From Thermosipho melanesiensis BI429 (GTDB lineage Bacteria > Thermotogota > Thermotogae > Thermotogales > Fervidobacteriaceae), in assembly GCF_000016905.1 (NCBI RefSeq), contig NC_009616.1:930001-994000 (forward strand): 64,000 nt of DNA, read 5' to 3'. Every line of letters starts with the position of its first letter. Within the stretch, counting starts at the first letter, position 1. The notes beneath the pieces are model-generated. The model saw only the letters and a program-made list of their open reading frames with translations, was not told the DNA's origin and did no database searches. A program made the position numbers and the translations under genes. This document shows, one piece after another, positions 50,785 through 61,882 of the stretch.

Positions 50785-52215
50785 TCAGTCTCCTAACAAT
50801 CTTTTGGCAATCTCGTTTGCCTTTTTTGCATCTGCTTTTCCCTTTGTTTGTTTCATTATTTGTCCAACAAAAAATCCCAATAATCCCTTCTTTCCGTTTT
50901 TATATGCATTAACTTTATCTTCATTTTCCGCCATTATTTTCTTTAACATATCTTCTATTAAAGATTCATCACCTATTACTTCTATTCCCTTTTCTTTTAC
51001 TATTTCTTCCGGATTTTTACCAGTTTCAAATATTTCTTTGAATATTTCCTTTGCAATATTTCTTGTTATTTTTCCGCTAGAGATCAAATCAAACAATTCT
51101 TTAAAATGTTTTGGTTTTATCTTTAAATTTTCAAAAACCTCTTCAGGCGAGATATATTTTAAAAGTTCTGTTAGAAACCAATTTGAGGTTTCTTTTGGAT
51201 TTTTCGTTTCTTTTACACATTCTTCGAAATAGTTTGCAAGATTTATGGAAGTGGTTAAAATTCCAGCTTCATAGTCTGTCAGTCCATATTGTATTTTAAA
51301 TCTATTTATTTTTTCATCGGGTAATTCCGGTATTTTTTCAATAATTTTATTAATTTCTTCTTTTGGAATAACAACTGGTGGAATATCAGGTTCAGGAAAA
51401 TATCTGTAATCATTTGCTTCTTCTTTGCTTCTCATAGAAATTGTCTTTTTTGATGCCAAATCCCATCCTCTTGTTTCTTTTACAACATTTTCTCCTTTTT
51501 TAAGGTGCTTTTTAATTCTATTAAATTCATATTCCAATGCTTTTTCAACGAATTTGAATGAGTTCATATTTTTTACTTCGACTTTGTTGCTTTGGACATT
51601 ATTTTCCAAATCTATTACTGAAATATTAGCATCACATCTTAATGCTCCTTTTTCCATGTCTCCGGTACTTACACCTAAATATCTTAATATTTGTCTTAGT
51701 TTTTCCAAGAATTTCCTAGCTTCTTCAGGAGATTCTATATCTGGTTCTGTAACAATTTCTGCAAGTGGAACACCACATCTGTTCATATCAACTAATGTGC
51801 TTTCCGCTTGAGTTATCGTTTCTGATGAATGGAGAAGTTTCCCTGCATCTTCTTCAAGATGTATTCTATTTATTCTGATTTTTTTTCCATTAAGCTTCAA
51901 ATAGCCATTTGTGGCGAGAGGATAAAAATATTGAGTAATCTGATATCCCTTTGGAAGGTCTGGATAAAAATAGTTTTTTCTATCAAATCTTGTAAATTCA
52001 TGTATTTTACAATTTAAGGCGGCTGCAAGCAAAATACCAAATTCATACATTTGTTTTGAAGGGACTGGTAATGCACCAGGTTGTCCAGTACAAACAGGAC
52101 ATATTGCGTTATTTGGTTCAAGTTCAAAAACATCAGCAGGACAAGAACAAAAAGCTTTTGTTTTAGTATTAAGTTGGACGTGAATTTCTAATCCAATGAC
52201 AGGTTTAAATCTCAT
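50785..52215 (-). CDS. gatB: Aspartyl/glutamyl-tRNA amidotransferase subunit B
   Basis: About 476 residues from the ATG at 52215, seven bases after GGAGG. The N-terminal catalytic region [20 protein letters not shown] and [20 protein letters not shown], the Cys-rich [20 protein letters not shown] zinc site and the C-terminal YqeY-like tail are intact. With GatA and GatC it turns Glu-tRNA(Gln) or Asp-tRNA(Asn) into the amide form. Four bases overlap gatA. gatC is not in the window. Confidence 0.96.
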   Translation of the reverse strand: MRFKPVIGLEIHVQLNTKTKAFCSCPADVFELEPNNAICPVCTGQPGALPVPSKQMYEFGILLAAALNCKIHEFTRFDRKNYFYPDLPKGYQITQYFYPLATNGYLKLNGKKIRINRIHLEEDAGKLLHSSETITQAESTLVDMNRCGVPLAEIVTEPDIESPEEARKFLEKLRQILRYLGVSTGDMEKGALRCDANISVIDLENNVQSNKVEVKNMNSFKFVEKALEYEFNRIKKHLKKGENVVKETRGWDLASKKTISMRSKEEANDYRYFPEPDIPPVVIPKEEINKIIEKIPELPDEKINRFKIQYGLTDYEAGILTTSINLANYFEECVKETKNPKETSNWFLTELLKYISPEEVFENLKIKPKHFKELFDLISSGKITRNIAKEIFKEIFETGKNPEEIVKEKGIEVIGDESLIEDMLKKIMAENEDKVNAYKNGKKGLLGFFVGQIMKQTKGKADAKKANEIAKRLLGD

Positions 52216-53585
52216 TTTTTCGCCTCCCATGGAAAGACAATTGGTACATCTTTTTCAATAAAGTTTGCAAATCCCAAAACCTTTGCATCATCAAAACGTT
52301 TACCCATTATTTGCATTCCAACTGGCAAATTGTTTGAAAATCCAAATGGAATACTTATCGCAGGAAGACCTGCTAGATTTGCAGGTATTGTGAAAATGTC
52401 CATCATATAATACACTAATGGGTCTTTTACTTCACCAATTTTAAATGCGGTGATTGGGGAAGTTGGGGAAATTATGAAATCATATTTTTCGAGAAAACTG
52501 TTTATGGTGTTAGATATTAATCTTCGAACTTTTTGTGCTTTTTCAAAGTATGCGTCATAATATGCTGCACTTAAAGTAAATGTTCCCAGCATAATTCTTC
52601 TTATTACTTCTTCACCAAGTTGCTTCCTACTTTTTAGATAAGTTTCCAAAAGTCCTTCGCTTTTTATTCTATTGCCATATCTAATACCGTCAAAACGCGA
52701 TAAATTTGAACTTACTTCAGCAGGTGCTATTATATAGTATGTAGCAACTACATATTTTAATTCTGGAAAAGATATTTTTTCTACTTTTATTCTCTTTTTT
52801 TCTAAGAATTTTATAAATTCTTCAAATTTTATTTTTATTCCTTCTTCTATACCTTCACCAAAAACTTCTTCGGGGTAAGCAACAGAGATATTAGAGAAAT
52901 TTTCGTTTAATAAACTTTCAAAGTCTATATTCTTTTCAACAGTTGTTGAGTCGTTTTCATCTTTGCCTGAAATTATATTCATAATGTATGCGGCATCTCC
53001 TGATGATTTTGTGATAGGACCAATCTGGTCTAAAGAAGAGGCAAATGCTACAAGACCATATCTTGAAACTAAACCATAGGTTGGTTTAAATCCAACTACA
53101 CCGCAAAATGCGGCAGGCTGTCGTATAGAACCTCCCGTATCACTCCCGAGAGCAGCGACTACCTCTCCACTAGCGACAGCTGCCGCAGATCCCCCACTAC
53201 TCCCCCCGGCAACTCTTTCGTTATCCCAGGGATTTTTTGTGACAAAGAATGCAGAAAACTCCGTGCCTGTTCCCATTGCAAACTCATCTAGATTTGTTTT
53301 TCCAACAATTGCAAAATTATTTTTCTTTAACTTTTTTACTACAGTTGCATCAAAAGAAGGGACAAAATTTTCTAAAAGTTTTGACCCGCATGTTGTTTTT
53401 AGGCCTTTCGTAACGATGTTATCTTTTACGGCAATAGGAATAATGCCATTAGCATTTTCATTGATAGTTATAAAAGAGTTTATTTTATCATCAATGAGTT
53501 TAATCGTTTCTAGAGATTTTTTTACGTAAATTTCATCCTTGCGTTTTAATACATCTTTTATGGTAAGTTTTCTAAATTCGTTCAA
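52212..53585 (-). CDS. gatA: Aspartyl/glutamyl-tRNA amidotransferase subunit A
   Basis: The protein has 457 residues with a TTG start after GAGGTGAT. The amidase-signature triad is visible: Lys54 (PIAVKDNI), cis-Ser129 ([15 protein letters not shown]) and nucleophile Ser153 ([12 protein letters not shown]). GatA releases ammonia from glutamine for the GatB reaction. It is the first gene of the leftward unit with gatB. A nearby tRNA-Gln gene is consistent with the transamidation route, though the two are divergent. Confidence 0.96.
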   Translation of the reverse strand: MNEFRKLTIKDVLKRKDEIYVKKSLETIKLIDDKINSFITINENANGIIPIAVKDNIVTKGLKTTCGSKLLENFVPSFDATVVKKLKKNNFAIVGKTNLDEFAMGTGTEFSAFFVTKNPWDNERVAGGSSGGSAAAVASGEVVAALGSDTGGSIRQPAAFCGVVGFKPTYGLVSRYGLVAFASSLDQIGPITKSSGDAAYIMNIISGKDENDSTTVEKNIDFESLLNENFSNISVAYPEEVFGEGIEEGIKIKFEEFIKFLEKKRIKVEKISFPELKYVVATYYIIAPAEVSSNLSRFDGIRYGNRIKSEGLLETYLKSRKQLGEEVIRRIMLGTFTLSAAYYDAYFEKAQKVRRLISNTINSFLEKYDFIISPTSPITAFKIGEVKDPLVYYMMDIFTIPANLAGLPAISIPFGFSNNLPVGMQIMGKRFDDAKVLGFANFIEKDVPIVFPWEAKK

Positions 53586-53621
53586 TTAAATCACCTCGTT
53601 TTTCTAAATTAATTCACAATT

Positions 53622-53630
53622 ATTATATCA
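53622..53630 (-). promoter_or_regulatory. Extended -10 promoter for gatA
   Basis: The minus strand reads TGATATAAT, an exact extended -10 (TGnTATAAT), 36 bases before the gatA TTG. The -35 region is weak. Confidence 0.6.
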
Positions 53631-53666
53631 TAAAGGTGTTTTTGTGTGTGGTAATTTTTTAAAGTC

Positions 53667-53694
53667 TTGACAAGATAAATTTGTGTGTTAAAAT
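53667..53694 (+). promoter_or_regulatory. Promoter of tRNA-Val/tRNA-Gln
   Basis: TTGACA (53667-53672) is followed 16 bases later by TAAAAT (53689-53694), preceded by TG (extended -10). tRNA-Val starts 12 bases on. The arrangement is nearly the same as in the tRNA-Glu promoter. Confidence 0.78.
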
Positions 53695-53706
53695 AAAATT
53701 CGGTCT

Positions 53707-53781
53707 GGGTGCGTAGCTCAGTGGGAGAGCGCTTCCTTGACGCGGAAGAGGTCGCAGGTTCAATCCCTGCCGCACCCACCA
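53707..53781 (+). tRNA. tRNA-Val (GAC)
   Basis: A 75-nt cloverleaf: acceptor GGGTGCG/CGCACCC, anticodon stem CTTCC/GGAAG with loop TTGACGC (anticodon GAC), T loop TTCAATC and encoded CCA. Confidence 0.94.
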
Positions 53782-53795
53782 GTTATTGTTCTAGT

Positions 53796-53870
53796 TGGGG
53801 CGTCGTCTAACTGGCAGGACACTGGACTTTGGCTCCAGCAGTGTAGGTTCGAGTCCTACCGCCCCAGCCA
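53796..53870 (+). tRNA. tRNA-Gln (TTG)
   Basis: A 75-nt cloverleaf: acceptor TGGGGCG/CGCCCCA, anticodon stem CTGGA/TCCAG with loop CTTTGGC (anticodon TTG), T loop TTCGAGT and encoded CCA. The U1-A72 pair is the usual tRNA-Gln feature. Confidence 0.94.
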
Positions 53871-53894
53871 GAGGGCTTGATGCCCTCTTTTTTT
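53871..53894 (+). terminator. Intrinsic terminator after tRNA-Gln
   Basis: GAGGGC (53871-53876) pairs with GCCCTC (53882-53887) around TTGAT, followed by a run of T. It begins at the base after the encoded CCA. Confidence 0.9.
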
Positions 53895-54052
53895 CTAAGT
53901 GACTGCTGCGAAACGCCATGAAGGTGTACGAAACAAAATGTTCACTTAATTTTCATGATAATTTATCTATAAAAGTTTATAATAAATTTTGTAAATGTAT
54001 TGCGGCGTGGCTGAAACGAAAAAAATTTAGAGTTTTTGAAGGGAGGGTTTAG
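53895..54052 (+). promoter_or_regulatory. str operon leader and promoter region
   Basis: TAAGTGA (53896-53902) and TCACTTA (53942-53948) form 7-bp inverted arms around 39 bases, followed by T-rich sequence; this could be a small structured RNA or second terminator. TATAAT at 53978-53983 is the best -10 for rpsL, with a weak -35. ACGCC near 53915 is complementary to GGCGT near 54004, a possible long-range contact. GGGAGGG precedes the rpsL ATG. Confidence 0.4.
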
Positions 54053-54427
54053 ATGCCTACAATTAATCAGTTGGTAAGGCATGGTAGAAAAGTAATAAAG
54101 GAAAAATCAAAATCTCCAGCGTTGCAAGGTCATCCACAAAAGAGAGGAGTTTGTGTTAGGGTTTCAACAATGACTCCAAAAAAGCCAAACTCAGCTTTGA
54201 GAAAAATTGCAAGGGTAAGATTAAGTAATGGGATAGAAGTGACTGCGTATATTCCAGGTATAGGTCATAATTTGCAAGAACACTCTGTTGTATTGGTTAG
54301 AGGTGGAAGGGTTAAGGACTTACCAGGTATTAGGTATAAAATAATAAGAGGAGCGTTGGACACAGATGGTGTTGAAAATAGAAAACAATCAAGAAGTAAG
54401 TATGGAACAAAGAGACCTAAGAAATAA
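54053..54427 (+). CDS. rpsL: 30S ribosomal protein S12
   Basis: The protein has 124 residues. [12 protein letters not shown], the decoding-site loop [17 protein letters not shown] and the [22 protein letters not shown] segment are textbook S12. The streptomycin-site lysines are the wild type (TPKKPNS and VKDLPG). First gene of the str operon; 18 bases to rpsG. Confidence 0.98.
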   Translation: MPTINQLVRHGRKVIKEKSKSPALQGHPQKRGVCVRVSTMTPKKPNSALRKIARVRLSNGIEVTAYIPGIGHNLQEHSVVLVRGGRVKDLPGIRYKIIRGALDTDGVENRKQSRSKYGTKRPKK

Positions 54428-54445
54428 ATTGGGAGGGAAATATAG

Positions 54446-54913
54446 ATGAGAAGAAGAAGAGCGGAAATTAGAAAAGTTCCACCTGATCCAATTTATAATG
54501 ATGTTTTGGTTTCAAAACTTATCAATAGAGTTATGTGGGATGGAAAGAAATCAATAGCACAAAAAATTGTATACAAAGCGATGGAAATATTGGCGGAAAA
54601 GACAAAAAAGGCTCCTTTAGAAGCTTTGCATCAAGCAATTGAGAATGTTAGGCCAATTGTAGAAGTAAGACCAAGGAGGGTTGGTGGGGCTACTTATCAA
54701 GTTCCAATTGAGGTACAAGAGCCAAGAAAAACTTCTTTGGCGTTAAGATGGATTGTTGAAGCTGCAAGAGCAAAAAAAGGCAGACCAATGGCAGAAAAAC
54801 TTGGTGAGGAATTAGTCAATGCGTTTAACAATACAGGAACTGCTATTAAGAAAAAAGAAGATGTACACAGAATGGCCGAAGCTAACAGGGCATTTGCACA
54901 TTTTAGATGGTAA
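54446..54913 (+). CDS. rpsG: 30S ribosomal protein S7
   Basis: The protein has 155 residues, normal S7 length. The N-terminus [20 protein letters not shown] and [27 protein letters not shown] region are intact. S7 nucleates assembly of the 30S head. It lies between rpsL and fusA in the usual str order, with GGGAGG upstream. Confidence 0.98.
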   Translation: MRRRRAEIRKVPPDPIYNDVLVSKLINRVMWDGKKSIAQKIVYKAMEILAEKTKKAPLEALHQAIENVRPIVEVRPRRVGGATYQVPIEVQEPRKTSLALRWIVEAARAKKGRPMAEKLGEELVNAFNNTGTAIKKKEDVHRMAEANRAFAHFRW

Positions 54914-54926
54914 GTAGGAGGAGAAT

Positions 54927-57002
54927 ATGAAGGAGATACAAGCGATATATGTTGACTTGAAAAAATTAAGAAATATAGGTATTATGGCACATATAGATGC
55001 TGGTAAAACTACTACTACCGAAAGGATTCTTTTCTATACTGGTAGAAAGCATAATATTGGTAGTGTTGACGATGGTACAGCAACTATGGACTGGATGGTT
55101 CAGGAAAAAGAAAGAGGTATTACCATCGTATCAGCAGCTACTACATGTATGTGGAAAGACCATCGTATAAACATTATAGATACACCTGGACACGTTGATT
55201 TTACAATTGAGGTGGAGAGAGCTTTAAGAGTTTTGGATGGTGCTATTGCTGTTTTTGACGCAGCAGCTGGTGTTGAACCACAATCTGAAACTGTTTGGAG
55301 ACAAGCAGATAAGTACAATGTTCCACGTATCGCTTTTATGAATAAAATGGATAAAATCGGTGCAGATTTTGATATGGCAGTAAAGTCCATGGAGAAAAAG
55401 TTAAAAGCAAATCCTATTCCCGTTCAAATGCCAATGGGAGCAGAAGATTCCTTCGAAGGTGTTATTGATTTAATAGAGATGAAAGCCATTAGATGGCTTG
55501 ATGTAGAGGGAACAGAAATGGTTTACGAGGAAATACCAGAAAAGTATTTAGCAAAAGCGGAAGAAATGAGAGAGGATTTACTCGAAAAGTTAGCTGAACT
55601 TGATGATGAAATAATGGAAATGTACTTGGAAGGCGAGGAAATTTCAAATGAATTAATTAAAAAGGCATTAAGGGAGGCTACACTTGAGAACAAGGCTACC
55701 CCTGTTTTTTGTGGTTCTGCAAAGATGAATAGAGGTGTACAACCATTGTTAGATGGTGTTTTAGAATATTTACCATCACCTCTTGATATGCCACCTGTAA
55801 AAGGATGGAATAGCGATGGTGAGGAAATAGAAGTTCTTCCTGATGAAAATGAACCATTTACAGCACTTGCGTTTAAAATCCAAGCAGATCCTTATGTAGG
55901 AAAATTAACTTTCTTTAGAGTTTATAGTGGAAGGCTTGAGAAGGGGAGTTATGTATATAATTCTACAAAAGGTAAAAAAGAAAGGATTTCAAGACTTATA
56001 TTTATGCACGCAGATAAGAGAGAAGATGTTGAATATGTTAGGGCAGGAGATATTGTTGCTGCAATTGGGTTAAAAGACACAAAAACAGGAGATACATTAT
56101 GCGATGAGAAAAGGCCCGTTATTTTGGAAAAAATGGAATTTCCAGAACCAGTTATATCAATTGCTATTGAACCTGAAACAAAGAAAGATCAAGACAAATT
56201 GTCAAAAGCATTAACACTTTTAAGCGATGAAGATCCATCTTTTAGAGCATATGTTGATAATGAAACAGGAGAAACTATTATTTCAGGAATGGGAGAACTT
56301 CATCTTGAAATAATAGTAGATAGATTAAAGCGTGAATTTAACACAAATGTAAGAGTAGGGCAACCACAAGTTGCATACAGGGAGACTATTCAAGTTCCGG
56401 CTGAAGCAGAAGGAAAATATATTAGACAAAGCGGTGGAAGAGGTCAATATGGACATGTTGTTATGAGATTTGAACCTATAGATTTGAGTAAAACATTTGA
56501 GTTTGAAGATAGAATAGTTGGTGGTGTTATACCAAAAGAATATATTCCAGCTGTTGAAGAAGGTGTTAGAGAAGCAGCTCAAAGTGGGTATTTGTCTGGA
56601 TATCCAATGGTTGGTATAAAGGCTATACTCCTTGATGGTTCTTATCACGAGGTTGATTCATCTGAAATGGCATTTAAAATTGCTGCGAGTATGGCTTTTA
56701 AAGAAGCAGTAAAAAAAGCTCAACCTGTGCTTTTAGAACCTGTAATGAGTGTGGAGATTACTACACCTGAGGAATATATGGGAAACATTATAGCGGATCT
56801 TAATTCGAGGCGTGCTCATGTGGAATCTTTGGACTCAAGAGGTCATTTGAGAATAATAAAAGCATTAGTACCGTTATCTGAAATGTTTGGGTATGCAACA
56901 GATTTGAGATCACAATCTCAAGGTAGGGCAACATACACCATGGTACTTGCAAAATATGCCAAGGTGCCTGATAAGATAGCAGAAAGGATAATCTCTAAAT
57001 AA
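54927..57002 (+). CDS. fusA: Elongation factor G
   Basis: The protein has 691 residues. GTPase motifs are [12 protein letters not shown] (G1), [11 protein letters not shown] (G2), DTPGHVDF (G3) and [10 protein letters not shown] (G4); domains II-V follow, with the domain IV loop near [15 protein letters not shown] moves tRNAs and mRNA after peptide transfer. The start is the ATG at 54927 after GGAGG; the N-terminus is about nine residues longer than the G-domain core needs. Confidence 0.97.
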   Translation: MKEIQAIYVDLKKLRNIGIMAHIDAGKTTTTERILFYTGRKHNIGSVDDGTATMDWMVQEKERGITIVSAATTCMWKDHRINIIDTPGHVDFTIEVERALRVLDGAIAVFDAAAGVEPQSETVWRQADKYNVPRIAFMNKMDKIGADFDMAVKSMEKKLKANPIPVQMPMGAEDSFEGVIDLIEMKAIRWLDVEGTEMVYEEIPEKYLAKAEEMREDLLEKLAELDDEIMEMYLEGEEISNELIKKALREATLENKATPVFCGSAKMNRGVQPLLDGVLEYLPSPLDMPPVKGWNSDGEEIEVLPDENEPFTALAFKIQADPYVGKLTFFRVYSGRLEKGSYVYNSTKGKKERISRLIFMHADKREDVEYVRAGDIVAAIGLKDTKTGDTLCDEKRPVILEKMEFPEPVISIAIEPETKKDQDKLSKALTLLSDEDPSFRAYVDNETGETIISGMGELHLEIIVDRLKREFNTNVRVGQPQVAYRETIQVPAEAEGKYIRQSGGRGQYGHVVMRFEPIDLSKTFEFEDRIVGGVIPKEYIPAVEEGVREAAQSGYLSGYPMVGIKAILLDGSYHEVDSSEMAFKIAASMAFKEAVKKAQPVLLEPVMSVEITTPEEYMGNIIADLNSRRAHVESLDSRGHLRIIKALVPLSEMFGYATDLRSQSQGRATYTMVLAKYAKVPDKIAERIISK

Positions 57003-57036
57003 TAAGTTATCCACAAAGGATAAAGGAGGGTAAATT

Positions 57037-58239
57037 ATGGCAAAAGAAAAGTTTGTGAGAAGTAAACCACACCTTAATGTTGGTACAATTGGACACATTG
57101 ACCATGGTAAGACAACATTAACTGCAGCAATTACAAAGTATTTATCATTGTTTGGAAGAGCAGACTATACACCATATGAACAAATCGATAAAGCTCCAGA
57201 AGAAAAAGAGAGAGGAATTACAATTAACATTGCACACATTGAGTACGAAACAGAGAAGAGACACTATGCACACATTGATTGTCCAGGTCACGCAGACTAT
57301 ATTAAAAACATGATTACTGGTGCTGCACAAATGGATGGTGCAATTCTTGTCGTGGCAGCAACGGATGGACCAATGCCACAAACAAGAGAACACGTTCTTC
57401 TTGCAAGACAAGTTAATGTTCCTGCAATGATTGTTTTCATTAACAAAACAGATATGGTTGACGATGAAGAATTAGTCGACCTTGTTGAAATGGAAGTAAG
57501 AGAGCTTCTCAATAAATACGAATTCCCAGGTGATGATTTACCAGTTATAAGAGGTTCTGCACTAAAGGCTGTCGAAGCATCAAATGATCCTAACGATGAG
57601 GCGTATGCGCCAATTAAAGAACTTCTTGATACTATGGATGAATACTTCCCAGAACCACAAAGGGAAACAGATAAACCATTCTTAATGCCAGTTGAAGATG
57701 TATTTTCCATCACAGGTAGGGGAACGGTTGTTACGGGAAGAATTGAACGTGGTGTAATTAGACCAGGTGATGAAGTAGAAATTGTTGGAATGAGCTACGA
57801 AGTAAATAAAACAGTTGTAACAAGTGTTGAAATGTTTAGAAAGATTCTCGATGAAGGTCTTGCAGGTGACAATGTTGGTTGTTTGTTAAGAGGTATTGAC
57901 AAAGATGAAGTAGAAAGAGGTCAAGTTCTTGCAAAACCAGGTTCTATAACACCACATACAACATTCAAAGCACAAGTTTACGTTTTGAAGAAAGAAGAAG
58001 GAGGAAGACATACTCCATTCCAAAAAGGTTACAAACCACAATTCTTTATTAGAACCGCAGATGTTACTGGTGAATTGATAGAATTCCCAGCAGGTGTTGA
58101 AATGGTTATGCCTGGAGATAACGTAGAAATGACAATTAAGCTTATTTACCCAGTAGCTATTGAAGAAGGAATGAGATTTGCTATTCGTGAAGGTGGAAGA
58201 ACAGTTGGTGCAGGTGTCGTAACAGCAATTGTAGAGTAA
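57037..58239 (+). CDS. tuf: Elongation factor Tu
   Basis: The protein has 400 residues. [15 protein letters not shown] (G1), [14 protein letters not shown] (G2), [12 protein letters not shown] (G3) and NKTDMVDD (G4) are intact; domains II and III follow and end [13 protein letters not shown]-Tu delivers aminoacyl-tRNA to the ribosome. It follows fusA by 34 bases with AAAGGAGGG upstream. Codon choice is conserved and highly expressed-looking. Confidence 0.98.
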   Translation: MAKEKFVRSKPHLNVGTIGHIDHGKTTLTAAITKYLSLFGRADYTPYEQIDKAPEEKERGITINIAHIEYETEKRHYAHIDCPGHADYIKNMITGAAQMDGAILVVAATDGPMPQTREHVLLARQVNVPAMIVFINKTDMVDDEELVDLVEMEVRELLNKYEFPGDDLPVIRGSALKAVEASNDPNDEAYAPIKELLDTMDEYFPEPQRETDKPFLMPVEDVFSITGRGTVVTGRIERGVIRPGDEVEIVGMSYEVNKTVVTSVEMFRKILDEGLAGDNVGCLLRGIDKDEVERGQVLAKPGSITPHTTFKAQVYVLKKEEGGRHTPFQKGYKPQFFIRTADVTGELIEFPAGVEMVMPGDNVEMTIKLIYPVAIEEGMRFAIREGGRTVGAGVVTAIVE

Positions 58240-58251
58240 TTATAAATTTTG

Positions 58252-58275
58252 GAGAGGGGGGTAACCCCCTTTCTT
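58252..58275 (+). terminator. Weak terminator-like hairpin between tuf and rpsJ
   Basis: AGGGGG (58255-58260) pairs with CCCCCT (58265-58270) around GTAA; the stem extends with G-U pairs to about 58252 and 58273. A short T-rich stretch (TTTCTT) follows. The tail is poor, so partial readthrough into the S10 genes is likely. Confidence 0.55.
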
Positions 58276-58301
58276 CCTGAAATAAAAAGGGAGGGAACAA
58301 A

Positions 58302-58610
58302 ATGCCAGGACAGAAGATAAGAATAAGGTTGAAGGCATATGATCATAAATTATTAGATGAATCTGCAAAGAAAATTGTTGAAGTAGTAAAACAAACAAAT
58401 GCAAAGGTATCCGGGCCAGTACCATTGCCAACTGAAAGAACGTTATACGTTGTGTTAAGGTCACCATTAAAACATAAAGATTCAAGAGAACAATTTGAAA
58501 AAAGAGTACACAAGAGAATGATAGATATTTTGGAACCATCACCAAAGACTATTGATGCGCTTATGAAAATAAATCTTCCTGCTGGAGTTGACGTTGAAAT
58601 CAACTTGTGA
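58302..58610 (+). CDS. rpsJ: 30S ribosomal protein S10
   Basis: The protein has 102 residues. [20 protein letters not shown] and [20 protein letters not shown] are diagnostic of S10. First gene of the S10 part of the operon, 62 bases after tuf, with GGGAGG before the ATG at 58302. The following L3 gene begins 23 bases after its stop. Confidence 0.97.
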   Translation: MPGQKIRIRLKAYDHKLLDESAKKIVEVVKQTNAKVSGPVPLPTERTLYVVLRSPLKHKDSREQFEKRVHKRMIDILEPSPKTIDALMKINLPAGVDVEINL

Positions 58611-58632
58611 TTCAAACTTGGAGGTGCTAGTC

Positions 58633-59250
58633 ATGAAAATGATAATTGGAAGAAAATTAGGGATGACGCGAGTTTTTGTAGGAGATAAGGTTGTTCCTGT
58701 TACAGTTATAAAAGCTGGGCCATGCTTTGTAGTACAAAAAAAGACAATTGAAACAGATGGATATAATGCAGTACAATTAGGTTTTGAAGAGGCAAAAAAG
58801 GTAAATAAGCCTATGGAAGGTGTTTTTAAAAAGGCAGGAGTAAACCCTTTAAAGGTTTTAAAAGAATTTAGAGTAGAAGATCCAGACAAATTTGAAGTAG
58901 GCCAAGAAATAAAGGTTGATATTTTTTCAGAAGGTGATAAGATAGATATTACAGGATGGTCCAAAGGTAGAGGATTTGCCGGTGCAATGAAAAGATGGGG
59001 ATTTAGAGGCGGGCCAAAGTCTCATGGTGCGAAATTCCATAGAGAATTAGGTTCGGTTGGTCAACATTCAGAACCTGCAAGAATTTTCAAAGGTAAAAAG
59101 ATGCCGGGACAATACGGTAACGAACGTGTAACAATTTTAAACTCAGAAATTGTTAAAATAGATGTTGAAAATAATTTAATAGCGGTTAAAGGTGGCGTCC
59201 CAGGAGCGAGAGGCGGCCTTGTCCTCATTAAAAGCGCAAAAAGGGGATAA
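58633..59250 (+). CDS. rplC: 50S ribosomal protein L3
   Basis: About 205 residues from the ATG at 58633, seven bases after GGAGGT; the frame is open upstream into rpsJ but lacks a site there. MKMIIGRKLGMTRVF at the N-terminus and GWSKGRGFAGAMKRWGFRGG are the L3 signatures. It is an early 23S assembly protein near the peptidyl-transferase centre. Confidence 0.96.
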   Translation: MKMIIGRKLGMTRVFVGDKVVPVTVIKAGPCFVVQKKTIETDGYNAVQLGFEEAKKVNKPMEGVFKKAGVNPLKVLKEFRVEDPDKFEVGQEIKVDIFSEGDKIDITGWSKGRGFAGAMKRWGFRGGPKSHGAKFHRELGSVGQHSEPARIFKGKKMPGQYGNERVTILNSEIVKIDVENNLIAVKGGVPGARGGLVLIKSAKRG

Positions 59251-59287
59251 GAGCAAGCCTCGAAAATGAAAAAAGGAGGCATTGGGG

Positions 59288-59953
59288 ATGGCAAAAGTTG
59301 ATTTATTCAATATTAAAGGTGAAAACATCGGAACAGTTGAATTAAAAGAGGAAGTTTTTGCAATTGAGCCAAATCAAGATGTCATGTGGCGTTATATCGA
59401 CATGCAACTTACAAATTCAAGAGCAGGAACTGCATCCACAAAGACACGTGGAGAAGTTTCTGGTGGTGGAAGAAAACCTTGGATTCAAAAGCACACAGGA
59501 AGAGCAAGGCAAGGTTCAATTAGAGCTCCTCATTGGAGACATGGTGGAGTTGCTCATGGTCCGAAACCAAGGGTATATTTTAAAAGATTAAACAAAAAAA
59601 TGAAGAGACTTGCTTTAAAATCTGCATTGTCTTTAAGATTAAAAGAGAATAACTTAGTGGTGGTTGACGATATTAAATTTGAAAAGCCAAGAACAAAAGA
59701 CTTGAGGGAAGTTTTGAAAAACTTGGGACTTGAAAATCAAAAAGTTTTAATAGTACTTCCAAAAAAAGAAAGTGAGTATGAGAATGTAAAAATTTCTGGA
59801 CGAAATATTCCTGGTGTAAAAGTTTTGATTGCCGATAATCCAGGAGTAGATAGAGTAAATATTGATGGTTTAAACGTTTACGATATTTTAAACCATGATA
59901 AACTTGTGCTCCTCCAGGGTACCGTCCAGAAGATTGAGGAGGTGCTCGGATAA
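59288..59953 (+). CDS. rplD: 50S ribosomal protein L4
   Basis: About 221 residues from the ATG at 59288, eight bases after GGAGG (the TTG at 59282 is too close). The extended exit-tunnel loop is [21 protein letters not shown]4 lines the tunnel and in some bacteria represses the S10 operon. The stop overlaps the L23 start by one base. Confidence 0.96.
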   Translation: MAKVDLFNIKGENIGTVELKEEVFAIEPNQDVMWRYIDMQLTNSRAGTASTKTRGEVSGGGRKPWIQKHTGRARQGSIRAPHWRHGGVAHGPKPRVYFKRLNKKMKRLALKSALSLRLKENNLVVVDDIKFEKPRTKDLREVLKNLGLENQKVLIVLPKKESEYENVKISGRNIPGVKVLIADNPGVDRVNIDGLNVYDILNHDKLVLLQGTVQKIEEVLG

Positions 59954-60258
59954 TGAAAAACCACGCAGATATTATTATAAGACCAATTATAAGTGAAAAA
60001 GCCTATTATGCAAGAGAAGATAGAAAATATGTTTTTGAAGTTGCAAAAGATGCTAATAAACCACAAATAAAGGAAGCAATAGAAAAATTATTTAACGTTA
60101 AAGTGGAAAAAGTTAATGTAATTAATGTAAAACCAAAGCCAAAAAGAGATTTAAGAAGAGGGGCAATGGCAAGACAAGGATATACAAAATCTTGGAAAAA
60201 AGCTATAGTAACACTTAAAGAAGGTTATACGATTAAAGAATTAGAAGGAGAACATTAA
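59953..60258 (+). CDS. rplW: 50S ribosomal protein L23
   Basis: The protein has 101 residues. HADIIIRPIISEKAYYARED and FEVAKDANKPQIKEAIEKLF are the L23 fold; this protein sits at the tunnel exit and docks trigger factor and SRP. It overlaps the L4 stop by one base, with GGAGG inside the L4 end. Confidence 0.96.
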   Translation: MKNHADIIIRPIISEKAYYAREDRKYVFEVAKDANKPQIKEAIEKLFNVKVEKVNVINVKPKPKRDLRRGAMARQGYTKSWKKAIVTLKEGYTIKELEGEH

Positions 60259-60273
60259 AAGGGGTGAAAACTG

Positions 60274-61098
60274 ATGGGTCTTAAAAGATTTAAACCAACA
60301 AGCCCTGCTAGAAGACAGATGATAATACCGGATTTTTCTGAAATAACGAAGAAAGAACCAGAAAAATCTTTAATTGCACCACTTAAGAAAACGGGTGGTA
60401 GGAATAGTTATGGTAGAGTTACAGTAAGGTTTAGAGGTGGAGGACATAAAAGAAAATATAGGATAATTGATTTTAAAAGGGATAAAGTTGGTATACCAGC
60501 GAAAGTTGTATCTATAGAGTATGATCCGAATAGGACTGCCAGAATAGCTTTACTTGTGTACGCCGATGGTGAAAAAAGATATATTCTTGCACCGCAGGAT
60601 TTGAATGTTGGAGATATGGTAATGAATGGACCTGATGCAGAAATAAAGCCGGGAAATGCGTTACCATTAGAAAATATTCCTGTAGGTACAGTTATTCATA
60701 ACGTAGAATATATTCCTGGAAAAGGTGGACAAATAGCGAGGTCTGCGGGTACTTCTTGCCAGCTTATGGCGAAAGAAGGAAAATATGCGTTATTGAGAAT
60801 GCCATCTGGTGAATTAAGAAAAGTACCTGTAAAGTGTTATGCAACCATTGGTGTTGTAGGCAATGAGGATCACAAAAACGAAGTTGATGGTAAAGCTGGT
60901 AGGGTAAGATGGAAAGGAAGAAAACCTCATGTTAGAGGTGTTGCTATGAACCCAGTTGATCACCCACATGGCGGTGGTGAAGGCAGAGGAAAAGGGCACC
61001 ATCCACAAAGTCCATGGGGTCAATTGGCAAAGGGTTATAAAACTAGAAGAGGAAAAAAAGCTTCAGATAAATTGATTGTTAGAAGAAGAAATGGTTAA
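60274..61098 (+). CDS. rplB: 50S ribosomal protein L2
   Basis: The protein has 274 residues. [50 protein letters not shown] and the C-terminal [20 protein letters not shown] (with the conserved His near the peptidyl-transferase centre) are all present. Standard place between L23 and S19. Confidence 0.98.
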   Translation: MGLKRFKPTSPARRQMIIPDFSEITKKEPEKSLIAPLKKTGGRNSYGRVTVRFRGGGHKRKYRIIDFKRDKVGIPAKVVSIEYDPNRTARIALLVYADGEKRYILAPQDLNVGDMVMNGPDAEIKPGNALPLENIPVGTVIHNVEYIPGKGGQIARSAGTSCQLMAKEGKYALLRMPSGELRKVPVKCYATIGVVGNEDHKNEVDGKAGRVRWKGRKPHVRGVAMNPVDHPHGGGEGRGKGHHPQSPWGQLAKGYKTRRGKKASDKLIVRRRNG

Positions 61099-61113
61099 TG
61101 AGGAGGTGCAATA

Positions 61114-61401
61114 ATGGGTAGGTCCACGAAAAAGGGACCTTTTGTAGATCCCAAATTATTAAAAAAAATAAAACAGTTGAATGAAGCAGGAGAAAAGAAA
61201 ATCATTAAGACATGGAGTAGGGCGAGTATGATAGTTCCGGAAATGGTAGGCCATACAATTGCGGTTTACAATGGTTTAAAACACATTCCTGTTTACATTA
61301 CAGAAAATATGGTAGGACATAGGTTAGGAGAATTTTCCTTTACTAGAAGATTTGGAGGACACGCAGATAAGTCGGCAAGCAAGGGTCAGGTTAAAAAGTG
61401 A
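61114..61401 (+). CDS. rpsS: 30S ribosomal protein S19
   Basis: The protein has 95 residues: [19 protein letters not shown] and [20 protein letters not shown] through [20 protein letters not shown] are classic S19. GGAGGTG precedes the ATG. S19 binds 16S rRNA in the head. Confidence 0.98.
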
Positions 61402-61415
61402 GGAGGGTGGAAACA

Positions 61416-61865
61416 ATGCAAGTTCTCATAAAGAGAAATGGAATGAAACGTTCCAAGTTTCATAGGGAAAGAAAAGAAAAATTAGCATCAATGCCCATTT
61501 ATGAAGCAAGAGCAGTGGCAAAGTATATAAGAATTTCTCCAAGAAAAGCAAGAAGTGTTGCAAATTCTATAAGAGGTAAAAATGTTTCAGAAGCGTTTAC
61601 AATTCTTGAATTTTCACCTAAAAAGGCTGCACGAATCATAAAAAATGTGTTAAAATCAGCAGTGGCGAATGCAGTTAATAATCATGGATTAAACGAAGAA
61701 AATCTATATGTGTATACCTGTTATGTAAACGATGGTCCAAGAATGAAGAGGCTTTGGCCAAGGGGCAGAGGAAGTGCTGATATTATCCAAAAAAGGATGT
61801 CGCACATAACAGTTATAGTTAGGGATAGAGAAGCCGAGAAGGCTGCAAATGAGGAAAAGAAATAG
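61416..61865 (+). CDS. rplV: 50S ribosomal protein L22
   Basis: About 149 residues from the ATG at 61416, after GAGGAGGGTG; the GTG at 61398 overlaps rpsS and that site. The N-terminal basic extension ([20 protein letters not shown], about 35 residues) is longer than in E. coli L22. The core [20 protein letters not shown] and the loop region [20 protein letters not shown] are intact. Confidence 0.95.
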
Positions 61866-61882
61866 AAAGGTGAGGTGGTAAG

